This document shows positions 44,237 to 56,783 of a stretch of 64,000 bases of DNA, one piece after another. This DNA comes from Malania oleifera (lineage: Eukaryota > Streptophyta > Magnoliopsida > Santalales > Ximeniaceae). The notes under the pieces are model-generated. The model had not been told where the DNA came from, did not search any database, and saw only the letters and a list, made by a program, of their open reading frames with translations. Numbering within the stretch: the first letter of the stretch is position 1; every line of letters begins with the position of its first letter. Where the stretch lies: positions 46,105,678-46,169,677 of the forward strand of contig NC_080425.1 of NCBI RefSeq assembly GCF_029873635.1, written 5' to 3'. The position numbers were made by a program, and so were the translations under genes.

Positions 44237-45237
44237 TCTCACTTATACTTTATTGTTGAAAATCATTTTGAGAGTATTCCTCAAAGTTTTTCTCATACAT
44301 TTTATTGATTAATATTTCTTTGGGAAAACTTGTTATTGCTTGTGAAACTTGCACATCCATAGCAAGATTCAAAGGCTCACTTGTGTTTTCTTTGTAAAAA
44401 TCTTTTTGAGCCATAACCCTAGCTTCCCTTGAAAATTATTTGAAAAATTATTTTTGGGGAAATGTCCTAGGGATACTAAAAGGAGAACCCTGAGCATACT
44501 CTTTGCTTGAAAGGTTTCTCATATTTTTGAGAAAATTATTTTTCTTACTCTAGGGTTTTGTTTGAATATAATTTAGAGAGAAAAATCACACATACACGCT
44601 TGAGATTTATTTCATATCATACATGAGTGGTCGAAAGAGGATTGCATTGGTAGAAGCACTTTTTGTTGTACAAATATTAAATCTATGGTACTCCCGATGT
44701 GTGGTAAAGAAAGAAGATTGCATTGGCATGTAACGTGCACTGGATAGACTTAGACCCAATTAAGAAAGTCTTGGATTGGTTCAGACTCGGTTAGGAGAAC
44801 TAGGAGAGCATCATCCTGTAAGGTGTAGTTGTAGATTGGGGTCAACCCTATAATCTGACATGGGGTATTCCTCATCCAGTAAGGAGAGGAGGTTGTAACC
44901 GGTGTCGCTCCACCTATTAAGTGAGTAATTAATGGAATCCTCTTTCTGGCTCGCTTGAGGCAGGGACATAGGTTTGTTTGGCCAAACCTCGATAACAAAT
45001 ATCGTGTTACTCTTTCTCTTCCTTATACTCTTCATTTTCGGCACTTTATTTTTTGTACATGTATGTTTAATTATTTATTGTCTTGATTGTTCTTACATAC
45101 ATTTTTTGAATATTGGGTGTATTGGAATCTGTTTCGAAAAACACTAGGTTGTGATATACTACTTGTGGATTAGAATTTAACCTAGGAATAGTTTTAAATT
45201 TCCAATTTACTCCCCTCTTGGGATTACACCAATTACA
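44237..45237 (+). repeat. SIRE-like copia 5' LTR, second part
   Basis: Continues the LTR after the nested solo LTR. It ends ACACCAATTACA at 45237, five bases before the primer site, as in the SIRE-like element at 48021-59740, whose LTR ends ACACCAATTCCA. Confidence 0.8.
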
Positions 45238-45242
45238 TCAAT

Positions 45243-45260
45243 TGGTATCAGAGCCTCGTA
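45243..45260 (+). other. Primer binding site of plus-strand SIRE-like element
   Basis: TGGTATCAGAGCCTCGTA is a perfect 12-base match to the methionine-tRNA site, five bases after the LTR end. Confidence 0.88.
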
Positions 45261-45294
45261 TCATTATACTTAAACATTTTTGCAAAAGATCGCA

Positions 45295-46420
45295 ATGGCT
45301 CTCATTGGTGTATCCCCATTCGGAGAGGGATAGTCATTTACCAATCCTCCTTTATTTTGTCATGTCAATTACACCACCTAAAAAATTAGAATGAGCATAT
45401 TTATAAAATCAATGGATTGAAGGGTCTAGAAAATGATTGTCAATGGAATTAGTATGCAAACAAATGAAAATGATGTTACTTTAGTGCATGGAATTCAATT
45501 GTCATGGACATGCTATACCATGCTTTAGATAATAATATTTTTCGTCAAATTATGGCATGTAATTGTGTGAGAGAAATATGGGAAGAGCTAGACAGAAGAT
45601 ATGGAGAGGTAAAGAAAGAAGTGACCACCACTCTTGAGGGATCACGATCAAATATTCAGGAAGTGGTAATTCATGAAAAAAGTGCATTAGTCAATGAGGT
45701 AAACGTATCTTATTCTATCATAACTACTAATGGATTTGATGATTATTGTGCTGAATGTTGCTATACACTATATGTTGAATCATCTGACTACCTTAGTGAT
45801 AAATCTGTTAATCATGCATGCAATAATTCATGTGATAGTTGTTGTGATAAATTTTGTGATGAATCTTGCAATGAGTTTAATGATGAAAGCATGCTCTTTA
45901 ACAAAAAGCTAGAAAAAACGTTATTTAAAATGCAGAAGCTTCTAGTTAGGATGCCTAAACATAAAACCTTCCTAAGAGATGAAAATAAAAAGGTGGCAAA
46001 TCATTTAAAAAAATTAAAAGAATATCATGCCACTCTAGAGAGGAAAAAGGTTGAAATAATTTTGAAAAGCATTTGCTTAGAAATGAAAACTGAAGATTAC
46101 TCTAAAATGTTTTTCAAATTCACAAGTGAGGAAGATAACCCGAATAAACCCTTAGGAGTTAAAAGAAACAATATTTTCAAAAAGGGTTCAAAACTATCAA
46201 ATAAATCCCATAATCATTTGTATGCCTCATCGAGGAAAAGTATAATGAATAAGCATAATCACTCACGCATATACAAATCTTGCTAATATTGTAAAAGAAA
46301 ATGGCATATTCAGTTTACTAGTCCATCTAGAAGTGCCAGAGGCATGGATAAGAAAATGCTATGGGTAATTATGAAGGCAATTTCCTTATGACCAAAGGAA
46401 GATTAGATTCCAATAGAAAT
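45295..46420 (+). pseudogene. gag pseudogene of plus-strand SIRE-like element
   Basis: The start at 45295 (MALIGVSPFGEG) is followed at once by stops, with SIRE-type capsid words readable (SFTNPPLF, KIRMSIFIKSMD). From 45504 a frame of 260 codons is open: it carries NNIFRQIMACNCVREIWEEL, a capsid motif of plant copia Gag (UBN2 family), then after a probable internal deletion a Cys/Asn/Asp-rich segment, a coiled-coil-like part with many Lys residues, and ends at 46286 just before a decayed zinc knuckle. Pol is absent. Without protease or RT it is a relic. Confidence 0.8.
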
Positions 46421-48020
46421 CATATAAATATTTAAATTCTTCCTTAAATATTAGGTTTATTATTTAAATCAAAAGGGGTAATGATGACTAAAGGCTAGGA
46501 AGTGGTCCATGCTTAAGTGTCAAATCTTAGTATATGCACCCACTATACAAAATTCTGCATACTAAGAACCTTAGAAAATCAAGCCAACATGGAAATTCAT
46601 GTAATAGATCCAATCCAATAACTTAATGCATGTATATCATAATGATTCGGTAAAATATGAGAAGATTGGCTACCACATGCAAAAATCATCATATCTTGAA
46701 CAATATCTCAAAGACATGCTAAGGTAAAAACCACTTTCAAATGGATAAGGCATCTGTGCATGGTTTATATTTCTTAATGCTTAACTCTTGCTTAAATATG
46801 AATGTCTTAAGTTAAGCTTATTTTGTCCACTGCACAAATTCGAGTTTTAGGGGATCCATCTTGTTATATTTCATTTATCCCTAAACTCATTTCTAAACAT
46901 AAAAGTCTTGATCAAAATGATAGTCGTCACTCTTGGCTTAAGCACTATTAATCATAAACTCCTTATTCTTCTAGTGCTTATTAAAAGTCATCCTTCTTGG
47001 AATTAAAATTAGGGGCATTCACTAAGGGATTCAATTTTTATTGTTAAATCAAAATATTTGCTTTGAACTTTAAATATAAAAATTCTCTATTTTGGTTCAT
47101 CTCCTCCATAAGAAATCTTTACCATAACACAATCACATTAAGTAAAGATTTTACATATTCATTGGATCATATCCTTACTCTAAATCGTGATCATATTTAA
47201 AAAATACCCTCCAGTAATGGCCAACTAGAAATGTCCAAAGAGCAGCATTTAAGAAATTCATATTCTCTCAAATGCTCTTTGACAAAGTAGTTAGGACATA
47301 TTCACTACTACAAAAATATTCTAAATAGTGTCCTGCTTCTCTGAATACTCTTTTGAACTTAATAAGTATTTCGATCTTTAAGAGTATTTAGTCAAATTCT
47401 CTTCACCAACACTCAAATTTTAATCAAATCCTTTAGAGCTTCACATCCTTAAAATGGGTGGAATTTCTAAAATGACTGCACTGGGTTTTAATTCAGATGA
47501 GATTTCCAAGTTCAGAGAAACCTATGCATATGCAGTTAAAATCCAAAGCCATTCGAACTTGCACCTCTCACATATTGAGATTCATTAGAAAAGAGGCAGT
47601 AACAGGCTTATCATAAGCAATATTTACTGTGACTCTTTGGTCCAATAAGCCTAGGTAATCAAAGCCTAGTTTTAACTCACTTAAAATCTAGAGCACTTGG
47701 CTAATATGAAAGTAAGTTTAGTGCATAACTGAGGGGGAGAATTCCTCTTTCATGACTATATACATTAAAATGCACTCACAATCATAATATATATTTATAT
47801 GTCATTATGAATAGCATTGCAGCATACTATCCATATATTGCTGATTAATTAAATTCATTTAATGGATAGTTAGCATATGTTCACTGCATTGAGCTCTCAC
47901 TGCCCATTCTTTGCTTAATGCTTATATTGTCTGATGGATAGTCATTTATGTTCAAATGCCCATGTCTACTAAAATGCATGCCTATATGGAACGCCAACTG
48001 CATTGCTGATATAGTATCTT
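46421..48020 (+). other. Non-coding remainder of the plus-strand SIRE-like element
   Basis: No frame of interest. A purine-rich GAGGGGGAGAATTCC near 47731 resembles motifs found in SIRE 3' regions. It may be the post-pol region of the element, joined by deletion to gag. It is interrupted at 48020 by the insertion bounded by ATCTT and continues at 59746. Confidence 0.45.
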
Positions 48021-50101
48021 TGTTGACTTTAGTGTAATCCCAAAAGATGGGTGAATTGAATATTTAAAATTTTTATTTCCCAGGTTGACTAACCAGCAGC
48101 AGTATTTCACAAACATAGGGTCAATTTAAAGCATATATGAAATAAACCAATAGATACAACTGCAATTAATTTTATCCAAATAAATTAAACAAACAAGCAC
48201 GATATCGTAAAGCGGATAAAATAAAGATGCCACCAAATGTGTTATCGAGGTTCGGAAAATGTGCCTACATCCCCGCCTCTAGCTCACAAGCCCGAGGATT
48301 CCACTAAATCTCACTTCATGAGTGGAGTGACACCGAATACAACACTCTCAACCTTTACAACCAATCCTTATGGTCAATATCAACACCCCCTCAGACCACG
48401 CCATGAATATAATAGATAATCAATTCTATTTTGAGTACAATTTCAATGCTTCTAACACAAGCAAATTTGTACAATATTACAATCTTAAATATATGCACTC
48501 ATATATGATAAGATCTTTTGCTCAATTGAGATTTTCTAAAACAATATTTCAGCTCTCAATAACAGTGTATATGTGCGTGTATACATGAGAGTAATTACCT
48601 TTGATTCAAGACAAATAAAATCAGTATATTATCAAAGGGGCTTTGAATCTCAAAGAGAAAATATCAACACAATATTTTTCAAGTATAAGCCCAAATAAGA
48701 TTAGGTTTCAAGCTTGCTCAAAAGAATTTTATCGAAAATGCAAGCAAGCTTTCGAATCTGGCAATGAAGATGCCAAGACTCAGAAGCTAACAAGAGTTCT
48801 TCTCAAAAAGATATTTATCAATCAAATATATTGAGAAAAAAACCCTAGCTTTACTCTCCAAGAAAAATATCAATCAATACACGAAAATGAGAGTAATGAG
48901 CTTCAAGAACAATTATATGTAGGCACACAGCAAGTGAGAATCAAACTCCCTCTAACTTGCAATTAGTTAGCAAGAAAGGAGTAAGAAATTAATAATCTCT
49001 GGTTTTAAAAAGATTTTTCAAGCAATAATATGAGAGAGTATGAAATATAGGCTTGAAAATATGAAGTATATACAATGGGAGTTCAAGAAAAATCAAAGAG
49101 AATTTTTTTCTAATTATATTGCTAATTGTGTGCTAATCTTGACAAATGAGGGGTGTATAAAGAATTCCCTTAATTTTAGACCGTCAGGGACACGGAGGGA
49201 ATTTCTGACAAGTTTAATTAATAATTAACCCTTATTTCAAACTAATTACCGTGGTAAAAATATGCGAACCCGAGAGGTTCGGTTGCCCGGTGATAAGGGT
49301 CAATCGCCTAAACAGACACAATAAGTTTGAAATAATTTCAAGGTTTGGTAGCGCGAGGACACTAGTCAGCTAAGTGAGCCTGGGTGATTTTCCAACCTTT
49401 TGAGGTTCAATCGCCTAGCCATGAGTTCGATTTTTCGATTTATGGGCTTCGGTTTGTTAAGGCACTTTTGAACTGATCGCTCGGTCGGCTATGGAAGGTG
49501 GGAAAGGACAAGGTCGTGGTTCGGTCGACCATGGACAATGCGTTCAAATATAATTTGGTCAATTGAGTAAGTCAAAAGTTGACTTCTTGGTCATTCAATC
49601 AACCAAGGCATTTATAACGCAAGCAAGTCGGTCACTCGACCCCTTCGAAAAATATATTTCTTTCTTTTGACCTTATTTGATTCAATCCCTATTTTGTGTG
49701 TTTGCGAATAGGCTTAAGGGATTTTTCATGTAGTGCTTAGGAACCTAAGGTCAGTCTATGGGCTTTTGAGTTAAGCCAAAAATCCAACGTCAGTTGACCA
49801 TCCCTAAGGTCAATCTACGGTTTTGAGCATTTAGTCATATCATGCATGTGATGCAGTTATTACAAACCATATTATATTACAAATCCAAATGAATTGAATG
49901 CAATTACAACAATAAAAAGGGTTTTCATTCCTTTTGCTTCTTCAAAAGCCATATAAAGCTTGAACTTTATGGTCCATATGGCTTTCTTGTGCTCCTACCC
50001 TTAGTGCATGCAAAGGATGATCATGTTTAAACAAATCAGTGCACAGGTAAGAACCATTGGATTTGTCATAATCAAAACAGGAGGGACTCATAGAGTCAAC
50101 A
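48021..50101 (-). repeat. 3' LTR (left) of minus-strand SIRE-like element
   Basis: 2081 bp. On the minus strand it starts TGTTGACTCTATGAG. A motif-rich segment at 49260-49640 (for example GGTTCGGTCGACCATGG) precedes a TATA box TTTATAC near 49157 on the minus strand. Confidence 0.9.
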
Positions 50102-50740
50102 TTCTCCCCCTTTTTGATGATGAAAAATACCAATAAGAAAAAGTGGGAAAAATCTAACAGGCTCCCCCTAAGAATATGCATAATAAAAATTTAGAATAAA
50201 GCTCAAGCATATTTGGAAGAAAGATTCAAAAAAAATCATTATGTCATTTTAAATTTTAGTTACCCAGTTTTGCATATTTCTCCCCCTTTTGGCATCAGCA
50301 AAAGGGTCGAGATATAAGCTGATATAAGTATGCAGTGGATAATAATCATTCATATACAAGATATAGCTTTGGGAAGATTTTTAGAAATTTTGGCAGCATG
50401 TCGTTTGAAAGTAGAGCGTTCCCCAAAAAAATTTGTATATCAATGACTTGATTGATTTCAACATATAGTTTACAATATCTGCATCAATCAACTCAAACAG
50501 TCCAGTAGGAATCAAGGTAGTTTATATAATAAGTACATTACTTCCAACATCCACAAGATAGTATACTCATGTAGTGCAATATGGATAACAAAAGTGATCT
50601 CACAAATTATGAATTATATTTATAATTGATGTGAGAAATTATTTATCATTTCAGAGCCATGATTTTCTAAGTTAAGTAGCTCCCCCTCAATTTATGCACT
50701 TAACCATACTTCTAGGTGGCATCTCTACTGTGCAATAGAC
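50102..50740 (-). other. Polypurine tract and 3' untranslated region
   Basis: CAAAAAGGGGGAGAA on the minus strand (50102-50116) abuts the LTR and is the polypurine tract. Further GGGGGAG motifs lie near 50162, 50281 and 50683. No coding frame was found. Confidence 0.75.
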
Positions 50741-51335
50741 CTAATTCACGTCTAATCTATATAAATCTATCCCCTGAAGAGGTTTTGTGAATATGTCAGC
50801 CCTTTGTTCATTAGTGCACACGAACTCAAATGTCACATCCCCCTTTTGCACATGATCATGAATAAAATGATGTCTAATTTCAATGTGTATGGTTCGTGAA
50901 TGTGAGATGGGATTCTTTGAGATATTGATTGCACTAGTGTTATCACATTTGATTGGAACCATGTCATAGTGCAAACCAAATCCATAAGTTGTTGCTTCAT
51001 ATAAAGTGTTTGAGTACAACAACTTCCAACCGCAATATATTCAGCTTCGGCTGTGGATAAGGCAACTGGGTTTTTTTTTTTTTTTTTTTAGAGAACCAAG
51101 AAACCAGAGATTGTCCTAAGTAATGACAAGTGCCGCTAGTGCTTTTTTCGATCTACTTTGCTATCGGGAAAGTCAGCATCCGTGTAACTAACAATCTCAA
51201 ATGAAGTGTTCTTAGTGTACCACAATCCTAATTCAATAGTCCCAACAAGGTACCTAAGTATCCTTCTAAGTGCTAACAAGTGTGACTCTTTAGGTGCAAC
51301 CTAAAATCTAGCACACATGCAAACACATTTAAGTA
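50741..51335 (-). pseudogene. RT/RNase H remnant of minus-strand SIRE-like element
   Basis: On the minus strand from 51335: APKESHLLALRRILRYLVGT, then YTDADFPDSKVDRK and, after frame breaks, the RNase H segment LVPIKCDNTSAINISKNPI-like at 50965-50900, IRHHFIHDHVQKGDV near 50870 and RADIFTKPLQGI near 50785. The reading ends at 50741. A 19-base T run (plus strand, 51071-51089) breaks the segment where SWFSKKQ is expected. Upstream it joins gag directly, so protease, integrase and most of RT are deleted. Confidence 0.83.
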
Positions 51336-52209
51336 ACTGATGCTAGACCCCAAATTTCGTTAGGTCCAAAGGGGTTAGTGCTTGATTCACCTTTAACTCT
51401 CCATACTTTCTTAATTTTCACATTTCTATTTCTAAATGGACAGTTAAATTGAATATGACCTATCTGTTTGCATTTATAACATGTCATTTGTCGGAATGAT
51501 TCTTTAGGTGGGATGTGTGCATTTGATTTACGAGTAAAATGTCCCAAATAAAGATCATTTCGTCTTACGTTTTTAATTACATTAAAGCCAAGAACTTCTT
51601 TACCAAGCAAGTTTCTTTAGGCCCTAAGAAGTTTTTCAAAATTGTTTTGGCGCTCTGCAAATTTATAGATAATTTTGGAGCTATCCTCCAATTTTCTTTC
51701 AAGCTCAGTAATTTTCAAATTTTTTTCTTCTTGCCAAGTAGAGTGAACAGATTTTCCCATTTCAAAAAGCTTTGACCCATTTTTGTATTTATTTTCTAAA
51801 TCAATATTCTTCTTAGTCAAATTTTCAAGTGATTTGCACACACAAATATATTCATGCTACAGTTCTTTATATGTAGGCATGCTATCAGAATCTGAATCAT
51901 CATCAGAATAATAAGAAGATAAAGAGCAAGATGATAGTACCTCATCACTATGTGCCATCAAGCACAAGTTAGCAACCTCAAAGTCACTATAGTCTGTGTC
52001 TGAATCACTACTACAATGTTTGTCCCATGATGTGACGGCTTTCATTTCTTTCTTCTTTTTCCTTGATTCCTTTTTTAGTAATAGGCAGTCTAGTTTGATA
52101 TGCCCAACTTTGTTATAGTTATAACATATGGGAGCATTTGATTTTTCTTTTCTTTTTCTTGATTCTCCCTTTTTAGATACTGAATCCCGAAACCTTCTAT
52201 GTGGTCTAC
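51336..52209 (-). pseudogene. gag C-terminal part, minus-strand SIRE-like element
   Basis: Continues gag beyond the CACTA insertion. Minus-strand reading gives a first zinc knuckle with a lost cysteine (CYNYNKVGHIKLDC, near 52120), a Lys-rich stretch, the SIRE word NLCLMAHSDE near 51970, a Ser/Asp-rich run (SSYYSDDDSDSDS), a coiled-coil stretch, a second zinc knuckle CYKCKQIGHIQFNC near 51487, and NPFGPNEIWGLA near 51350. Frame breaks lie near 51850 and 51615. Confidence 0.85.
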
Positions 52210-52239
52210 TATCACTACAAAAAAAAAAAAAAAAGGTTA

Positions 52240-52690
52240 TTAGTGACGGTTTTGAATTAGTCGCTATATCTGCCGTTACTAATACTTATTAGTGACGAAT
52301 GTTTCAAACCATCACTAATAATAGAGTATTAGTGATGGATTAAAAACGTGACTAAAAAAGCCAAGCCTGTCACTATAAATTCTATGCCGGCTCAATCAAA
52401 AATCGTCACTAAAGCCATAGTATTAGTGACGGTTTTAAATTCGTCACTAATGCTCTATTATTAGTGACGGTTTGAAAATCGTCACTATTGCTCACAGGCA
52501 ACTATTAGTAACGGTTTTCAAACCATCACTAATACTATAAAACAGTCATTAATACTATATTATTAGTGACAGTTTGAAAACATTCACTAAAACTCTTTAA
52601 AAAAAAAAGACAATTATTAGTGACGGTTTTAAAACCTTCACTAATACTTAAATTTGACAATTAGTAGTGACAATTTTAAAATTGCCACTA
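52240..52690. repeat. Left subterminal repeats of the CACTA element
   Basis: About ten inverted pairs of ATTAGTGACGGTTT and AAACCGTCACTAAT with variants. Such repeats bind the TnpA-type protein in characterised CACTA elements. Confidence 0.85.
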
Positions 52691-52929
52691 ATAATTTTAA
52701 ATTAATTTTTTTTTAATTATTAATTCCTGTAAAAATCTGTAATTACATTTTCGTATACGTAACATTAAACCATAATTACTAAAAAATTCATAAATTTTTC
52801 AAAATTCTAATTCAAATTCAAATTTAAATAAAAATAAAAAGATATTATACAAATTCAAATTCAAATACAAATATATTATACAAATTCAAATCTAAATACA
52901 AATACATTATACAAATTCAAATTCAAATT

Positions 52930-55560
52930 CATTATCCTTCCCTTGCTCCTTCGATCTCTACCATAAAAACATCACAAAGCCGACAATCACAGCCACTGAC
53001 GTCATCACAATCACCACCGCCCAGTTGAACTCCATCGACACCCACAGCGCCGCCTAGATTGACCTAAATATATTTTAATTCATTTTAAATAAATAAAATA
53101 TATTTTAATTTAAAATTTATTTTGAACAAAAATCTTATTTCATTAAAGAAGACAATGGAACTTTAGCGTCGAGGATGGATCCACCATGATGGTGATGTGA
53201 GCTTTGAAAGTGAGAGACCATGGCAGCATGGGCGGCTATGGCTTGCTGCAGCGTCATCCTCGAGGGTGAAGTTCTCAAACAATAAGGCTCAATCTGCAAT
53301 CTAGGGCCCAACATCAGAATCCTCGACCTTGATGGTGATGGAGCAGACGACGAGATCATGGAGGGTCATGAAGGACAATGAGGTCATGGATGACAGAAAA
53401 GGACGAAGAGGTCATGGATGGTGGTGGCTGCATCAACGATTCTTTATCTAGTTTACCCGGAGTTTCTTTTCAAAATTGATTTGAAATACGATAAGTTTGC
53501 CCATGTAGACAAAATGAATTTTAGCCTTTCATCTGATAGGTTGTCTCCTATAGTTAACGTATGATTTAAATATTAATTTTATTTCTCTTAAAGGGCATCA
53601 AGATTCAAGAGAAATAAAATTAATATTTAAATCATACCTTAACTATAGGAGACAACCTATCAGATGAAAGGCTAAAATTCATTTTGTTTACATAGGCTGG
53701 CTTATCGCATTTCAAATCAATTTTGAAAAGAAAATTCGAGTAAACTAGATAAAGAATAACCATCCACCCCACTATAAGAGTACTTGAACCTCTCAATTCT
53801 TACCTCCATGTCCATCATAAACTCCAAAGAATGAAGTGGAAGCATCTAGAACATAATATGCAGCATGCTAGAAAATCAAACATTCATAGTCAATAACAAA
53901 ATATTCATACTACATACCCAAACAATTATTATTCAATCAGAGGAATTCAACAAGATGTTTGTTACTATCCAAGTGTGAAAAAAAGATGTCACAAATAAGT
54001 TTAACACATACTAATTCCCACAACTTGTGAAAATATGCACATGAGGAACAGATATTTCATACCTTATGAGCTGACTTGGCAAGTGCTCGCATATCGTAGC
54101 TTGTATGTGCATAAGAAATCAATTTTAACCACATAATGCAAGTGAATAGCATTATGTGACACCAAATAAGACAGCTAAATCCCGAACACATTCATATCTC
54201 ATATATATAAGGCAGTCATTTTTACTTCTACAATGATAAATGATTCTATCCTCCATATTCAGCTCGTTAATTTCAGAATAAAAATCCTTTGACAAGAAAG
54301 AAGCAGCCTTCGGCACATGAAACAGATGAACCAGGTATGTTCCTTCTTACCACCTCCTCTTCAAAATTCTCTTGTTTGTTTGTTTGTTTTTTTTTTTTTC
54401 TTTTTGTTCTTGTAATCGTTTGTAAGTGAAATATATAACTTGAATTTAATTTTTTGTCAACTTAATATAGTTGTATATTGAATTTAATCAAGCATATCTA
54501 TACAAGTCCAACAAGCCTACTCTTGCGTTTCAGCTTCAGTGTTCTGGCCAGGCAACTCCGCATTTTAAACACTAGACAAAATTTTCAAGCCCAGATAAAA
54601 TAGCATTACTGCTTTTTTTTTTTTCTTTTTATCAGTCTACTCAATTATGATTATGTTAACAAAACCACGAACCCAATTCAAACTAGACTGCAAAACACAA
54701 AAATAACTTGAGCAAGCAATGTAATATAAACCCTGTTCTGCATTTTTTTTTTTTTTTTTTGTGTGGAAAAAACACATTTCTCAAAAAATTTATATAATTC
54801 TTCCATACCATGGATCCACATAGGATGGATCTCCATAAAAACACACAAGGCCTGTTTGGACGTGAAAAACGTTTAATGGGAGGAGGGTTTGATGCTTAAT
54901 TGTTTTTGTTGTGTTTCTCAGGGGGAGCAAGAGGGGAGATGCAACATATTTTGCTTGTGCTTTTGGATATGTCTAAACCATGCATGGAACATCCCTTGCT
55001 TGAAATTTCAAATGTGTTCAAAAAAAAAAGGAACCATTTTTGATTTATTTTTTGTTTAAAAGTAAACTTGAATAAGTCCACACATAATTTTCTTTGGTGG
55101 TTCTTTCTTAACTTATCCTGGTGCTGCAAGTGCCTTTGAACTACTAAACTCAAAATTGATTCTTTACGACGTTAACAATGCATCAACGTTGTTCTAATTT
55201 GTTCCCTTGGCTACTAAAAATTGATTCTTTATAACCCCAAACCTCAGATCAAGCGAGAATCCGATGAAATGCGAGACAAAATCTTGAAGCACAAATGTAC
55301 CTGAACATCAATGACAGAGAAGAGCATCCGGCCGTAGATTACAAGCAGAGACTATAGCAGTGGTGAAGCCATTGCCAATCTAGGGTTTACAATCCTCCTC
55401 CTCTCGACGACCTCCGCTCACCAAAACGAACAAGCTTCGTTTAACTTTGAAAAAGGAAATCGAATTGAAATTTGGGGAAAGAAGAGACGGCAGGAGGGAG
55501 AAGGAGGCGGGAGGAGAAAGAATAAATTTGGGAAAGTGGGGGAAATTATGCAGGTAAAAA
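52930..55560 (-). other. CACTA interior with possible captured host-gene pieces
   Basis: On the minus strand, 55550-55290 looks like a plant 5' leader: CT-rich, with AAACCCTAGATTGGCAATGG and a GT after about 100 bp. At 53035 an ATG opens MEFNWAVVIVMTSVAVIVGF, a hydrophobic stretch followed by a stop and charged residues. Capture of gene fragments is known in CACTA elements. Here it is inferred from composition only, with no identified donor. The remaining sequence has no recognised feature. Confidence 0.35.
53441..53755. repeat. Long inverted repeat inside the CACTA element
   Basis: Two 149-bp arms (53441-53589 and 53607-53755) are nearly perfect reverse complements around a 17-base centre. 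A transcript could fold into one long hairpin. No coding content. Confidence 0.92.
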
Positions 55561-55579
55561 AGCGGGGATTTCAGATTTT

Positions 55580-56770
55580 GAGCATCAATGATGGTTTCAA
55601 AACCGTCACTAATACCCCATTATTAGTGACGGTTCTCCCAAACAGTCACTAATACCCTTAAATATTTTTTTTTAATATTTTTTAAATAAAAACACTAGTA
55701 GTGACTGTTTCAAAATCGTCACTAATACCCCCTTATTAGTGACGGTTCTCCCAAACCATCACTAATACCTTTAACTATTTCTTTTTTAAAAATTTTTAAA
55801 TGAAAACACTAGTAGTGACGGTTCCAAAACCATCACTAATACCCCCTTATTAGTGACAGTTCTCCCAAACCGTCACTAATACCCTTAACTATTTCTTTTT
55901 AAAAAATTTTGAAATGAAAACACTACTAGTGACGGTTTCAAAACCGTCACTAATACCCTGTTATTAGTGACGGTTCTCCTAAATCGTCACTAATACCCTT
56001 AACTATTTCTTTTTAAAAAAATTTTAAATGACAACACTAGTAGTGACGGTTTCAAAACCATCACTAATACCCTTAACTATTTCTTTTTTAAAATTTTTTA
56101 AATGAAAACACTAGTAGTGACGGTTTCAAAACCGTCACTAATACCCCCTTATTAGTGACGGTTCTCCCAAACTGTCACTAATACCCTTAACTATTTCTTT
56201 TTTAATATTTTTTTAATAAAAACACTAGTAGTGACGGTTTCAAAAGCATCACAAATACCCTTAACTATTTCTTTTTAAAAAAATTTTAAATGAAAACACT
56301 AATAGTGATGATTTCAAAACCGTCACTAATACCCCCTTATTAGTGACGGTTCTCCCAAACTGTCACTAATACCTTTTAACTATTTCTTTTTTAATATTTT
56401 TTAAATAAAAACACTAGTTGTGACGGTTCAAAACTGTCACTAATACCCTTAACCATTTATTTTTTAATATTTTTTAAATAAAAATACTAGTAGTGACAGT
56501 TTCAAAATCGTCACTAATACCCTAGAATCGTCACTAATATTTTCCCGAAAAAATTTTCGCGTGGAAATTGTTTACCGCCATGTTTATAGTGACAAAAGTG
56601 TTAGTAACGGTTTTAAATCGTCACTAATAGTGTCGTATTAGTGACAGCTACTAAAATCGTCACTAATGCTTAGACTATTAGTGACGGTTCTTAAAAACCG
56701 TCACTAATACCAACTTTTAGTGGCGAAATTGAATTCGTCACTAATACTTTCGTCACAAAAAACCAGTTTT
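55580..56770. repeat. Right subterminal repeats of the CACTA element
   Basis: About ten units of 60-120 bp, each with a TAGTGACGGTTTC and GAAACCGTCACTA-type hairpin followed by CTTAACTATTTCTTTTT. It is longer and more regular than the left side. Confidence 0.9.
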
Positions 56771-56783
56771 TTTTGTAGTGTAT

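Larger units (their letters stand above)
52213..56780. mobile_element. Non-autonomous CACTA (En/Spm) transposon, 4.57 kb
   Basis: Ends CACTACAAAAAA at 52213 and TTTTTTGTAGTG at 56780 are inverted, with a 3-bp duplication TAT at 52210-52212 and 56781-56783, the CACTA hallmark. Arrays of TTAGTGACGG and its complement fill both subterminal regions. No transposase motif was found in the interior, so it would need transposase from elsewhere. It splits the gag of the SIRE-like element, so it inserted later. Confidence 0.93.

Noticed and set aside
53135..53359. Minus-strand 74-codon frame inside the CACTA element
   Set aside because: There is no domain, it has odd composition, and it is next to the long inverted repeat; not enough support for a gene.
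54896..55153. Minus-strand 85-codon frame inside the CACTA element
   Set aside because: It has no recognisable motif and lies in what looks like intron-type AT-rich sequence.
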